Assembly (NCBI GenBank): GCA_020217165.1
Contig: JAIWOE010000014.1
Span: 1 to 10,000 of the forward strand
From: Desulfovibrio sp.
Lineage (GTDB): Bacteria; Desulfobacterota; Desulfovibrionia; Desulfovibrionales; Desulfovibrionaceae
Direction of reading: 5' to 3'
Length of the DNA: 10,000 bases
In this document: piece after piece, positions 1 through 5,875 of the stretch
Numbering within the stretch: the stretch's first letter is position 1
Layout: the number at the start of each line of letters is the position of its first letter
Made by a program: the position numbers and the translations under genes
The notes under the pieces: model-generated
What the model was told of the DNA's origin: nothing
Database searches by the model: none
The model's input: the letters and a program-made list of their open reading frames with translations, nothing else

Positions 1-82
1 ATGCACGCATTTTTGAGGGTGGTCCCGCCTGATACGGTTGAGGCAAGGGGCCGCGAGAATCAGGGGCGCCGCAGGAAGGACA

Positions 83-1273
83 TCAGGTCGAGGAGGTGGC
101 GGGAGATTCTTCCAGCAGGCGGACCAGCACAAGCCCGCACCCGGCAATGGCGCCGATGCTGTAAAAACCCAGGTGGAACCAATGCCGGTCGCCCATCCAG
201 CCAAGGGCCAGGGGCACCAGGCCGTTACCGATGATGATGGCCGCCGGCACGATGAGGGAGACGGCCAGCCCGCGATCTTCCTCGACGAACAGCCGGGCGA
301 TGTAGGCGAAGCCGGCGGGGAAAAAGATCACGGAACACAGGGGCTGCACCACCACCGCCGCCACCAGCCAGTGGCCATGGGCGTAGCCCAGGGCGGCCGT
401 GGAAATGGCGGAAACCGTCAGGTACAGGGCAATGGTGCGCCGGGCGCCCAGCCTGTCCGTGGCCAGGCCCGCAAACAGCACCATCACCGGGCCCGAAAGC
501 CGGGAGACGGCCAGCAGCTGGTTGGCCTGGCTGCGGGTGTAGTCGTGCATTTCATGCAAAAACAGGGGCAACATGGCATATGGGCCCATGCTGGCGCCCA
601 CGGCCACGGCAAACAGGCCCAGGAGCGCCCAGAAGGTGGGGCGCCGGATGAGCCGGCGGGCGTTGGCCAGGCGCATGGGCGCGCCGCGCATCTCCCCGCC
701 ACGTCCCCATTGCAGAAACAGCAGCGCTGCCAGCATCATCATCCCGCCAAACAGCTGGAGCACGGCCCGCCAGTCGGCCACGCGCATCACGGCCTCGGCC
801 ATGAGGGGGGTCAGGATGAAGCTCAGGTTGGGCGCCACTTCGTGGATGGCCATGGCCCGGCCGTAGTGGCGGGGGGTGACCAGGGAGGTGAGGGTGGCCA
901 GCCCCGAAGGCAGGTACCAGCCGCCAAATACGCCAAAGAGCAACAGCCCCGCAAACAGCAGCCATTCGTCGCGGAACAGGCCGGTCAGCAGCATCACCAG
1001 GCCCATGCCGAAGGTGGAGACGCAGATCATGGTCCGGTGCCGCATGTGACAGGCCACGGCGCCCGAAAAGAACAAGGAGACGCTGTAGCCCACGGAAAAA
1101 ATCAGCAGCATGCGGGCGGCCTGGGCGTGGGTGAAGCCCATGTCCGCCTCAATGGCCGGGAACAACGGCGGGAAGATGACGCGGGCCCCGAAGTTCAGAA
1201 AAAACATGCCCGCCACCACCGTGAGCCACGGCAGGGCGGTGCGAAGACTCGTGGAAGGCATTTCGGTGGACAT
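83..1273 (-). CDS. MFS family transporter, substrate unknown
   Basis: This gene encodes a 396-residue polytopic inner-membrane protein of the major facilitator superfamily, probably a secondary transporter driven by an ion gradient. About twelve hydrophobic segments can be seen from LPWLTVVAGMFFLNFGARV near the N-terminus to the C-terminal end. The loop GLATDRLGARRT (about residues 269-280, Asp273) matches the conserved MFS motif GxxxDRxGRR, here in the middle of the protein where the second six-helix half begins. The length is normal for a 12-helix MFS member. I chose the ATG at 1273 because MSTEMPSTSLRTALPWL is a typical short cytoplasmic lead-in, but no strong ribosome binding site precedes it. 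A TTG at 1330 in the same frame has GAGGG seven bases upstream and would add 19 residues. The gene is the last of four minus-strand genes and lies 139 bases after the YibE/F gene. The substrate cannot be read from the sequence. Confidence 0.85.
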   Translation of the reverse strand: MSTEMPSTSLRTALPWLTVVAGMFFLNFGARVIFPPLFPAIEADMGFTHAQAARMLLIFSVGYSVSLFFSGAVACHMRHRTMICVSTFGMGLVMLLTGLFRDEWLLFAGLLLFGVFGGWYLPSGLATLTSLVTPRHYGRAMAIHEVAPNLSFILTPLMAEAVMRVADWRAVLQLFGGMMMLAALLFLQWGRGGEMRGAPMRLANARRLIRRPTFWALLGLFAVAVGASMGPYAMLPLFLHEMHDYTRSQANQLLAVSRLSGPVMVLFAGLATDRLGARRTIALYLTVSAISTAALGYAHGHWLVAAVVVQPLCSVIFFPAGFAYIARLFVEEDRGLAVSLIVPAAIIIGNGLVPLALGWMGDRHWFHLGFYSIGAIAGCGLVLVRLLEESPATSST

Positions 1274-1375
1274 GTGATGACTCGACGATGAGCAATCCGC
1301 CAGCAGGCCCCGTCCGGAACAGGACGGCAATTCAAAGCCCTCCCTCCTAACCGAACCCCAGGGAAAAGCAACGAG

Positions 1376-1407
1376 AAAGTGTGCAGCGCTCGTGAGCCTG
1401 CGAACAC
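1376..1407 (-). terminator. Possible intrinsic terminator after the YibE/F gene
   Basis: Just past the YibE/F stop codon the minus strand can fold as GTGT, a two-base bulge TC, GCAG and GCT, a CACG loop, then AGC, a bulged G, CTGC and ACAC. It is followed by TTTCTCGTTGCTTTT. The stem is 11 bp with two bulges and the T-tract is interrupted, so this is a moderate candidate that may only partly stop transcription into the MFS gene. Confidence 0.45.
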
Positions 1408-1412
1408 GGGAG

Positions 1413-2573
1413 CTACTGCGGCGCCCGGGCGCAGGCAGGGGCGTGGCGGACAAGTAGTAGCGACCCCACCACCGCCGTAAAGGGCGCCACCGTTACCAAT
1501 CCGAAGCTGCCCACCAGGGTCTTGAGCACTTCGGCGGAGACATAGAGCAGGTTGAACTGATTGGTCAGGGGCACACCCTGGGCCATGAAGGCCATGAGCA
1601 GGGTGATGTATCCGCCGGAATAGGCCAGGAGCAGGGTGGTGGTCATGGTGCCCACCACGGCCCGGCCCACATTGAGGCCGGAGCGCAGGACTTCCCGGCG
1701 AGTGATGTCCGGCTTGTTGCAGACCACTTCGTCCATGGCCGCGGCCACGTCCATGGCCAGGTCCATGACGGCGCCGGAAGCGGCGATGAACACCGAACCC
1801 ACAAAGAGCTTTACCAGGTCCAGGTGGCCGAAGCCGGAATACAGCATGATTTCCGCAAAGGGTAATACTGCCCCATGTACCCTGAATTGCAGGGTAAAGT
1901 AATAGGCCAGGGTCGCGCTGCACAGGATGCCCAGCAGGGACCCCAGCAAGGCCACCAGCCCCTTGCGCGTGGGGCCGGCCACCAGCAGGATGATGGCGGC
2001 CGTGAGGAAGGTGACCACGCCAATGGACAGCCAGAAAGGATCCCACCCGGCCAGGAGTCTGGGAACCAGCACCTTCCAGAGCATCAGGGCCGTGAGCACG
2101 AAGGAGAGCAGGGCCTTGACGCCCGTCCAGCGGCCATACAGCAACAGCAGCACGGCAAACAACCCCAACAGAAGGAATTCCAGGCCCAGGCGGTAATGGT
2201 CCTGCGGGTTGGCAAAGATCACCTGGCCGTCGGCATTGATGGTCAACACCAGCAGGACGGTGTCCCCGGGCTGGTACAGCTTGTCCAGGTCCATGCGGCC
2301 CTGCAGGATGTTTTGGGCCCGAAACTGCTGGCCTTTGAACCGGCCCCCAAGGGCCTCCACGATGACCAGCTGTTCGCCCTGGCGCAGGATGCCGAATCGC
2401 TGAACGTGGCTGTCGTCCACGGTGACGATGCGCCCGCGGGTGCGTTCAGCGTCCCCGCCCTGGCTGCGTTCCTCGAAACCCGTGGGCAGGAGGATTAGGG
2501 CCAGGCACACCAGGGCGAACAGGACGACGAACAGGGCATCGCGCCGAATGCAGCAGGGGGCAGGGGCGGTCAT
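1413..2573 (-). CDS. YibE/F family multi-pass membrane protein
   Basis: This gene encodes a 386-residue membrane protein that I recognise as YibE/F family (Pfam YibE_F) by its overall pattern. A short N-terminal helix (FVVLFALVCLALILLP) is followed by a soluble domain of about 100 residues, probably outside the membrane, with the strands RGRIVTVDDSHV and LVIVEALGGRFKGQ. About seven or eight hydrophobic helices follow. The family signatures visible are SVFIAASGAVMDLAMDVAAAMDEV, followed by GLNVGRAVVGTMTTTLLLAYSGGY. The biochemical role of this family is not established; a transport or permease function is often assumed. I chose the ATG at 2573 because GGAG lies seven bases upstream. A TTG at 2606 in the same frame would add 11 residues but lies within the stem of the upstream terminator hairpin. 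The gene follows alkaline phosphatase by 77 bases. Confidence 0.85.
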   Translation of the reverse strand: MTAPAPCCIRRDALFVVLFALVCLALILLPTGFEERSQGGDAERTRGRIVTVDDSHVQRFGILRQGEQLVIVEALGGRFKGQQFRAQNILQGRMDLDKLYQPGDTVLLVLTINADGQVIFANPQDHYRLGLEFLLLGLFAVLLLLYGRWTGVKALLSFVLTALMLWKVLVPRLLAGWDPFWLSIGVVTFLTAAIILLVAGPTRKGLVALLGSLLGILCSATLAYYFTLQFRVHGAVLPFAEIMLYSGFGHLDLVKLFVGSVFIAASGAVMDLAMDVAAAMDEVVCNKPDITRREVLRSGLNVGRAVVGTMTTTLLLAYSGGYITLLMAFMAQGVPLTNQFNLLYVSAEVLKTLVGSFGLVTVAPFTAVVGSLLLVRHAPACARAPQ

Positions 2574-2586
2574 GGGCAGGCTCCAC

Positions 2587-2630
2587 AAAAGCGCACCGGG
2601 CGGCAAGGCATTTGGCCTCGCCGCCCGGCG
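2587..2630 (-). terminator. Strong hairpin terminator after alkaline phosphatase
   Basis: On the minus strand, 21 bases after the phosphatase stop codon, a 16-bp stem (arms 2615-2630 and 2594-2609, two G-T wobbles, loop CAAAT) is followed by CGCTTTTG. The stem is very G+C-rich and the T-tract short (TTTT at 2587-2590). A run of seven T lies on the 5' side (2640-2646 on the minus strand). The hairpin ends only a few bases before the ribosome binding site of the YibE/F gene, so it either isolates that gene or reduces read-through into it. Confidence 0.75.
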
Positions 2631-2650
2631 TGAGGGTGCAAAAAAAGGGG

Positions 2651-4180
2651 TTACTTGACGGCCACGGTGGCGGGCACGGCCACGGGGGCCATGGCGGTGG
2701 CGGATTCCATGATCACGGGTTTGCCGGGTTCGCCCATCACTTCCATGGTGCGCAGGGCGATGTCGGCCAGGTGATAGGAGCCGGTGAACTTCTCGGCGCC
2801 GGGGCCCATGGCGGACACGGAGATGGGCACGCCGGTGTGGGAGAAGGAGGTCCAGGAGAGGCCGGCCTTCTGGTTCAGCACATGGGTAACGGCCACGCCC
2901 AGGGGGTTGTAGCCGCCGTAGAGGACATAGGTTTCCTCGTTGGCGTCACGTTCTTTTTTGCCCATCTTGGTGGCTTCAAAGGCGTCCTGCAGCAGCTTGA
3001 TTTGGTACTCGGAGAGGACCAGCACATCCTTCTGGGCGTCGCCTTCGAACTTCAGGCCGAAGTGCTCGGTGATGAGGGCCTTGGCAGCCTCGAAATCGCC
3101 CTGGAAGTCCTTGAAGATGTCGTCATCGAACTTCTGGAAGGAGATTTTCTGGGCGCCCAGGACTTCAAAATCCGTATCGTACTTGGTGCCGGCATAGCCC
3201 AGGGTCAGGCCACCGCATTCGTGGTCGCCGGCAACGAGGATGAGGGTATCATTGGGGTGCTTTTTGGCGAAGTCCACGGCCTTCTGAACGGCCTGATCGA
3301 ACACCAGGGTGTCGTGGATGGCCGCTGCGGCGTCGTTGGCATGGCAGGCCCAGTCGATCTTGCCGCCTTCCACCATCATGAAGAAGCCTTTGGGGTTGTC
3401 CACCATTTCAATGGCTTTTTCGGTGAATTCGGCGATGTTGATGTCTTCATCGCGGGTGTCGATCTGGTAGGGCAGGGCGCCGGCATCCTGCTGCCAGTCG
3501 TTCCAGGCGATGACCTTGCCGTCGCTGGGCTTCAGGGCCATGAAGTCCTGCTTGTTGGTGATGATCTTGTAGCCCTTTTCCTTGGCAATGGCCACGGCGT
3601 CGCCCAGGGGCTGGAAGGATTCGTCCTTCTTCTTGGCGCGGGCGCCATCGGGGTCGCGCATGCCGCCGCCACCAAAGAAGTCGAAGCCCGAATTGGCCAG
3701 GGCGATGTCAATTTCATGGTAGCCGCCGCGGCTGGGCACGTGGGCGTAGAAGCAGGCCGGGGTGGCGTGGTCGATGGACACGGACGAGAGGATGGCCACC
3801 TTCATGCCGCGGTCCCGGGCCATTTCCGCCAGGGTCTTCACGGGCTTCAGGGCGGCGTTGACGCCGATCTTCTCCACCAGGGTCTTCACGCCGGAGGCCA
3901 TGGAGGTGGCGGCGGCGCCAGAATCGGTGATGAAGCGGTCCACGGCGTCGGTGGAGGCGATGCCCTGCACCGGGAAGGTGTTCATGGCCAGGGGCTTGCC
4001 CTGGAACTGCTCGGCAGCGGTGCGCTGGGGAATGCCCATGCCGTCGCCAATAAACATAAAGATGTACTTTGCCTGCTGCTTGGCCGGAGCCGCAGCAACA
4101 GGCAGGGCCATGCAGACGGCCAGGGCCGTCATGCACACAACACGGGCCAGGCGAGTCATGCCCGGAAAGCGCGCGATCAT
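2651..4180 (-). CDS. phoA: Periplasmic alkaline phosphatase (PhoA superfamily)
   Basis: This gene encodes a 509-residue metal-dependent phosphomonoesterase that releases phosphate from organic esters outside the cytoplasm. Residues 1-31 form a Sec signal peptide (MIARFPGMTRLAR, a hydrophobic core, then AAA before PAK). ITDSGAAAT at 84-92 fits the alkaline phosphatase signature, with Ser87 as the nucleophile. Likely metal ligands are Asp46 in GDGMG, the SIDHATPA segment (Asp137/His138), Glu271 and Asp276 in VEGGKID, Asp319-His320 in AGDHECGG, and His448 in SHTG. The start is well supported: GAGGAG lies six bases before the ATG at 4180. The 509 residues are slightly more than the roughly 450-470 of E. 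coli PhoA. Unusual points are WACH after VEGGKID, where relatives often have HGHH or HAGH, and several cysteines in the mature protein. The symbol follows family usage only. Phosphate control is likely by analogy, but I saw no Pho box. Confidence 0.93.
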   Translation of the reverse strand: MIARFPGMTRLARVVCMTALAVCMALPVAAAPAKQQAKYIFMFIGDGMGIPQRTAAEQFQGKPLAMNTFPVQGIASTDAVDRFITDSGAAATSMASGVKTLVEKIGVNAALKPVKTLAEMARDRGMKVAILSSVSIDHATPACFYAHVPSRGGYHEIDIALANSGFDFFGGGGMRDPDGARAKKKDESFQPLGDAVAIAKEKGYKIITNKQDFMALKPSDGKVIAWNDWQQDAGALPYQIDTRDEDINIAEFTEKAIEMVDNPKGFFMMVEGGKIDWACHANDAAAAIHDTLVFDQAVQKAVDFAKKHPNDTLILVAGDHECGGLTLGYAGTKYDTDFEVLGAQKISFQKFDDDIFKDFQGDFEAAKALITEHFGLKFEGDAQKDVLVLSEYQIKLLQDAFEATKMGKKERDANEETYVLYGGYNPLGVAVTHVLNQKAGLSWTSFSHTGVPISVSAMGPGAEKFTGSYHLADIALRTMEVMGEPGKPVIMESATAMAPVAVPATVAVK

Positions 4181-4198
4181 GGATGTCTCCTCCAGTGC

Positions 4199-4230
4199 AA
4201 AAAAATAAGGGGGGCGTGCAAACACCGCCC
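4199..4230 (-). terminator. Hairpin terminator between the AI-2E gene and phoA
   Basis: On the minus strand GGGC, a bulged G, GTG, a TTTG loop, then CAC and GCCC form a 7-bp stem (4212-4230). It is followed by CC and then CTTATTTTTTT (4199-4209), a good T-tract. This is the normal form of an intrinsic terminator and would end the AI-2E transcript 30 to 60 bases after its stop. It also sits about 10 bases before the phosphatase ribosome binding site, which raises the question of where phoA transcription begins. Confidence 0.7.
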
Positions 4231-4257
4231 TTGTGCACGGGCAATGTGGAGATACCG

Positions 4258-4263
4258 TGTCAA
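4258..4263 (-). promoter_or_regulatory. Perfect -35 hexamer upstream of phoA, weak overall
   Basis: TTGACA, the exact sigma-70 -35 consensus, overlaps the stop codon of the AI-2E gene on the minus strand, 77 bases before the phosphatase ATG. At 16-18 bases downstream there is only CCCGTG/CCGTGC, which is not a recognisable -10 box. Either this is chance, or it is part of an activator-dependent promoter. Transcription from it would start inside the terminator hairpin at 4212-4230 and so escape termination. Confidence 0.25.
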
Positions 4264-5510
4264 CTGGGTGAACTTGTTGCGCCGCAGGACGGCGCTTGCT
4301 CGCAACTGGCGGGGGCATCGGGAGGAGGCGCCGCGTGGACGGGCAGTTGCTCCCGGAATTCCTCCTCATAAATGCTCAACATCACCATGGCAAAGCCCAG
4401 CACCAGGGGCCCATACAGCAGGCCCCGAATGCCATAGGTCTGGAACCCGCCCAGCAGGGCCAGGAAGATATAAAAGGGGCTCATCTCCGCCTCGCCCTGC
4501 ATGAGGTAGGGGCGGGCGAAATTGTCGATGGAGCCCACCACCAGCGCGCACCAGATGGCCAGGAATATCGCCATGCCCCAGGAGCCCATGAGGGCCAGGT
4601 AGGCCACGGCGGGAATCCAGATGAGGGCCGTGCCCACCACAGGAATAAAGGAGGCAAACCCCAACATCACCCCCCAGAACACCGCCGGGATGCCTACAAT
4701 GGCAAAGCCGATGCCCCCGGCAATGCCCTGGAGCACCGCCGTGGCCAGGGAGCCCAGCAGCACCGAGCGCGCCACGGCCCGCACCCGGGCGATGATGCGG
4801 TCTTCCTGCTCTTCACGCAGAGGGGACAAGGCCTTGATTTTTTTGATCAACGTCACCCCGTCTCGGGAAAGGTAAAACACCAGGAACATGGTGATGAAGA
4901 AATTGGAGAGCAATCCCGCGGCATTGCTTATGAGATTCGCCCCCTGGGAGAGGAAGCGCTCCGAGGCCGTGCGGAAAATGGTCAGCAGGTTGCCTTCCAG
5001 GTCAATTTCCTTGAGGTTCACATAGGGTACATGCTCCGTCACCCAGGCTTGCCAGCGAGCCTTCCAGTCGCCGGCGGTGTAAGCATCCAAGCCGCCCTGG
5101 TCCACCCATTCCTTCACCTTGACGCTGGAGTCCAGCCCCTGCTGCACCATGGACGCCGTCACCAGGTACAGCGGCAGGATGATCACCAGGCAGATCAACA
5201 GCACCACGCACAGTGAGGCCAGGCTGCGCCGGCCCTTGAAGCGGGTGGAAAGGAATTCCTGCACCGGGGAAAACAGCCCCGCCATCACCGTGGCCAGGAT
5301 GAGCTGCGTCAAAAAGGGCTCCAGTACGCCATAGGCCATGTACAGGGCGTAGCAGAGCACCAGGAGCAAAAACGGGCGGATGCCACGATGGAAGAATAGC
5401 TGCAGCCAGCCCTGGGAGGCATGCACCTCGCAAGGGGCTGGGGACTGCCGGGATTCGGCCGGTGCACTCTGTTCAGCCGGCTGCGCTGGTGTGGTGGCGT
5501 CCGTGGTCAC
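4260..5510 (-). CDS. AI-2E/PerM family transporter-like membrane protein
   Basis: This gene encodes a 416-residue multi-pass inner-membrane protein of the AI-2E transporter (PerM/YdiK/TqsA) family. Members have been linked to autoinducer-2 export, sodium/proton exchange or other small-molecule movement; the substrate here is unknown. After a Pro/Ala/Gln-rich cytoplasmic tail (residues 1-34) come the hydrophobic pairs IRPFLLLVLCYALYMAYG and LILATVMAGLFSPV, then LCVVLLICLVIILPLYLV. A hydrophilic central domain of about 70-80 residues is followed by a C-terminal helical block. That block has the family features FASFIPVVGTALIWIP, GSIDNFARPYLM and FQTYGIRGLLYGPLVLGF. The GTG at 5510 is chosen because AGGAG lies seven bases before it; an in-frame ATG at 5561 would add 17 residues from the promoter region and lies in the inverted repeat. 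It is transcribed divergently from the ferredoxin gene. Confidence 0.87.
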   Translation of the reverse strand: MTTDATTPAQPAEQSAPAESRQSPAPCEVHASQGWLQLFFHRGIRPFLLLVLCYALYMAYGVLEPFLTQLILATVMAGLFSPVQEFLSTRFKGRRSLASLCVVLLICLVIILPLYLVTASMVQQGLDSSVKVKEWVDQGGLDAYTAGDWKARWQAWVTEHVPYVNLKEIDLEGNLLTIFRTASERFLSQGANLISNAAGLLSNFFITMFLVFYLSRDGVTLIKKIKALSPLREEQEDRIIARVRAVARSVLLGSLATAVLQGIAGGIGFAIVGIPAVFWGVMLGFASFIPVVGTALIWIPAVAYLALMGSWGMAIFLAIWCALVVGSIDNFARPYLMQGEAEMSPFYIFLALLGGFQTYGIRGLLYGPLVLGFAMVMLSIYEEEFREQLPVHAAPPPDAPASCEQAPSCGATSSPS

Positions 5511-5535
5511 AAAAAAACTCCTGATTGAAGTATGA

Positions 5536-5564
5536 GGAATGCGCGTCCCGCCCTTGCGCATCCC
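5536..5564. promoter_or_regulatory. Inverted repeat, possible operator
   Basis: GGAATGCGC and GCGCATCCC form an inverted repeat with 8 of 9 positions paired and an 11-base centre. The half-site centres are about 20 bases apart, or two helical turns, as for a dimeric regulator. The repeat covers the candidate -35 box of the plus-strand ferredoxin promoter and lies just downstream of the expected start of the minus-strand AI-2E transcript, so one bound protein could affect both. No regulator for it is encoded in the window. Confidence 0.4.
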
Positions 5565-5581
5565 GGCGGATTAGATATTCT
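5554..5581 (+). promoter_or_regulatory. Candidate promoter for the ferredoxin-kinase operon
   Basis: TTGCGC (5554-5559) and TATTCT (5576-5581), spaced by 16 bases, resemble a sigma-70 promoter about 50 bases before the ferredoxin ATG. Four of six bases match the consensus in each box when compared with TTGACA and TATAAT. The -35 box lies in the right arm of an inverted repeat, so a repressor or activator could act here. Its -10 box overlaps the -10 box of the opposite-strand promoter. Confidence 0.4.
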
Positions 5582-5605
5582 ACCAGAAGAACGCCGCAAT
5601 ACCAA
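5577..5605 (-). promoter_or_regulatory. Candidate promoter for the AI-2E family gene
   Basis: On the minus strand TTGGTA (5600-5605), a 17-base spacer and TAGAAT (5577-5582) form the best sigma-70-like promoter in the window; the -10 box differs from TATAAT at one position. The expected start is near 5570, giving a leader of about 60 bases before the GTG at 5510. The leader would contain the inverted repeat at 5536-5564. Confidence 0.55.
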
Positions 5606-5630
5606 GACGCGAACCAAGGAGAGCTCCCCC

Positions 5631-5870
5631 ATGCCTGCCATCCCCGCCCCCTCCGAGACCCCCTTGCGGCGCATCACCCTGGACCTGGGAGGCTGTTCCG
5701 CCTGCGAGGCCTGCACCAGCCTTGCGCCGGAGGTCTTTGGCTGGGACGAACACACCGAGCGCCCCAGGCTGCTCCAGGAACTCGTGCCCCAGGATCTGGC
5801 CCAGGAGGTCATCAGCTATTGTCCCCAGGACTGCATCCGATTTGATGATGATCAAGGCCAGGACGGCTGA
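5631..5870 (+). CDS. Monocluster [4Fe-4S] ferredoxin
   Basis: This gene encodes a 79-residue cytoplasmic electron carrier with one [4Fe-4S] cluster. The likely ligands are Cys22, Cys25 and Cys28 in CSACEAC, and Cys64 in CPQDC. The 36-residue gap from Cys28 to Cys64 equals the Cys14-Cys50 gap of Desulfovibrio gigas ferredoxin as I recall it, and EACxxxxPEVF also fits that group. The two non-ligand cysteines that form a disulfide in the D. gigas protein are replaced by Ala32 and Leu56; an extra Cys68 is present. The C-terminus is acidic (RFDDDQGQDG), as usual for such carriers. The ATG at 5631 has AAGGAG nine bases upstream; upstream in-frame codons contain no better start. The stop is 5 bases before the sensor kinase ATG, so the two are almost certainly one operon. 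The redox partner is unknown. Confidence 0.9.
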   Translation: MPAIPAPSETPLRRITLDLGGCSACEACTSLAPEVFGWDEHTERPRLLQELVPQDLAQEVISYCPQDCIRFDDDQGQDG

Positions 5871-5875
5871 CCGCC

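Noticed and set aside
1..82. CCTGAT and ATCAGG on the minus strand after the MFS stop could form a 6-bp stem as a terminator.
   Set aside because: The loop would be about 26 bases and no T-tract follows the stem closely. I see nothing else supportable in these 82 bases.
38..1291. A 417-codon plus-strand open frame opposite the MFS gene.
   Set aside because: It is Gly/His/Gln-rich without recognisable domains, and mirrors the codon bias of the real transporter gene on the other strand.
1274..1330. TTG at 1330 as the MFS start.
   Set aside because: The ribosome binding site is good, but the added residues (PSCSGRGLLADCSSSSHH) do not look like an MFS N-terminus. It is kept only as an alternative in the gene entry.
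4181..4260. A PhoB binding site (Pho box) upstream of alkaline phosphatase.
   Set aside because: I found no pair of CTGTCAT-like direct repeats with 11-base spacing in the gap or just upstream of it.
2612..4504. A 630-codon open frame on the plus strand, opposite phoA.
   Set aside because: Its translation is a Gly/His/Val-rich low-complexity string with no family features, and the minus strand encodes an alkaline phosphatase with complete catalytic motifs. Long antisense frames are expected in G+C-rich codon usage.
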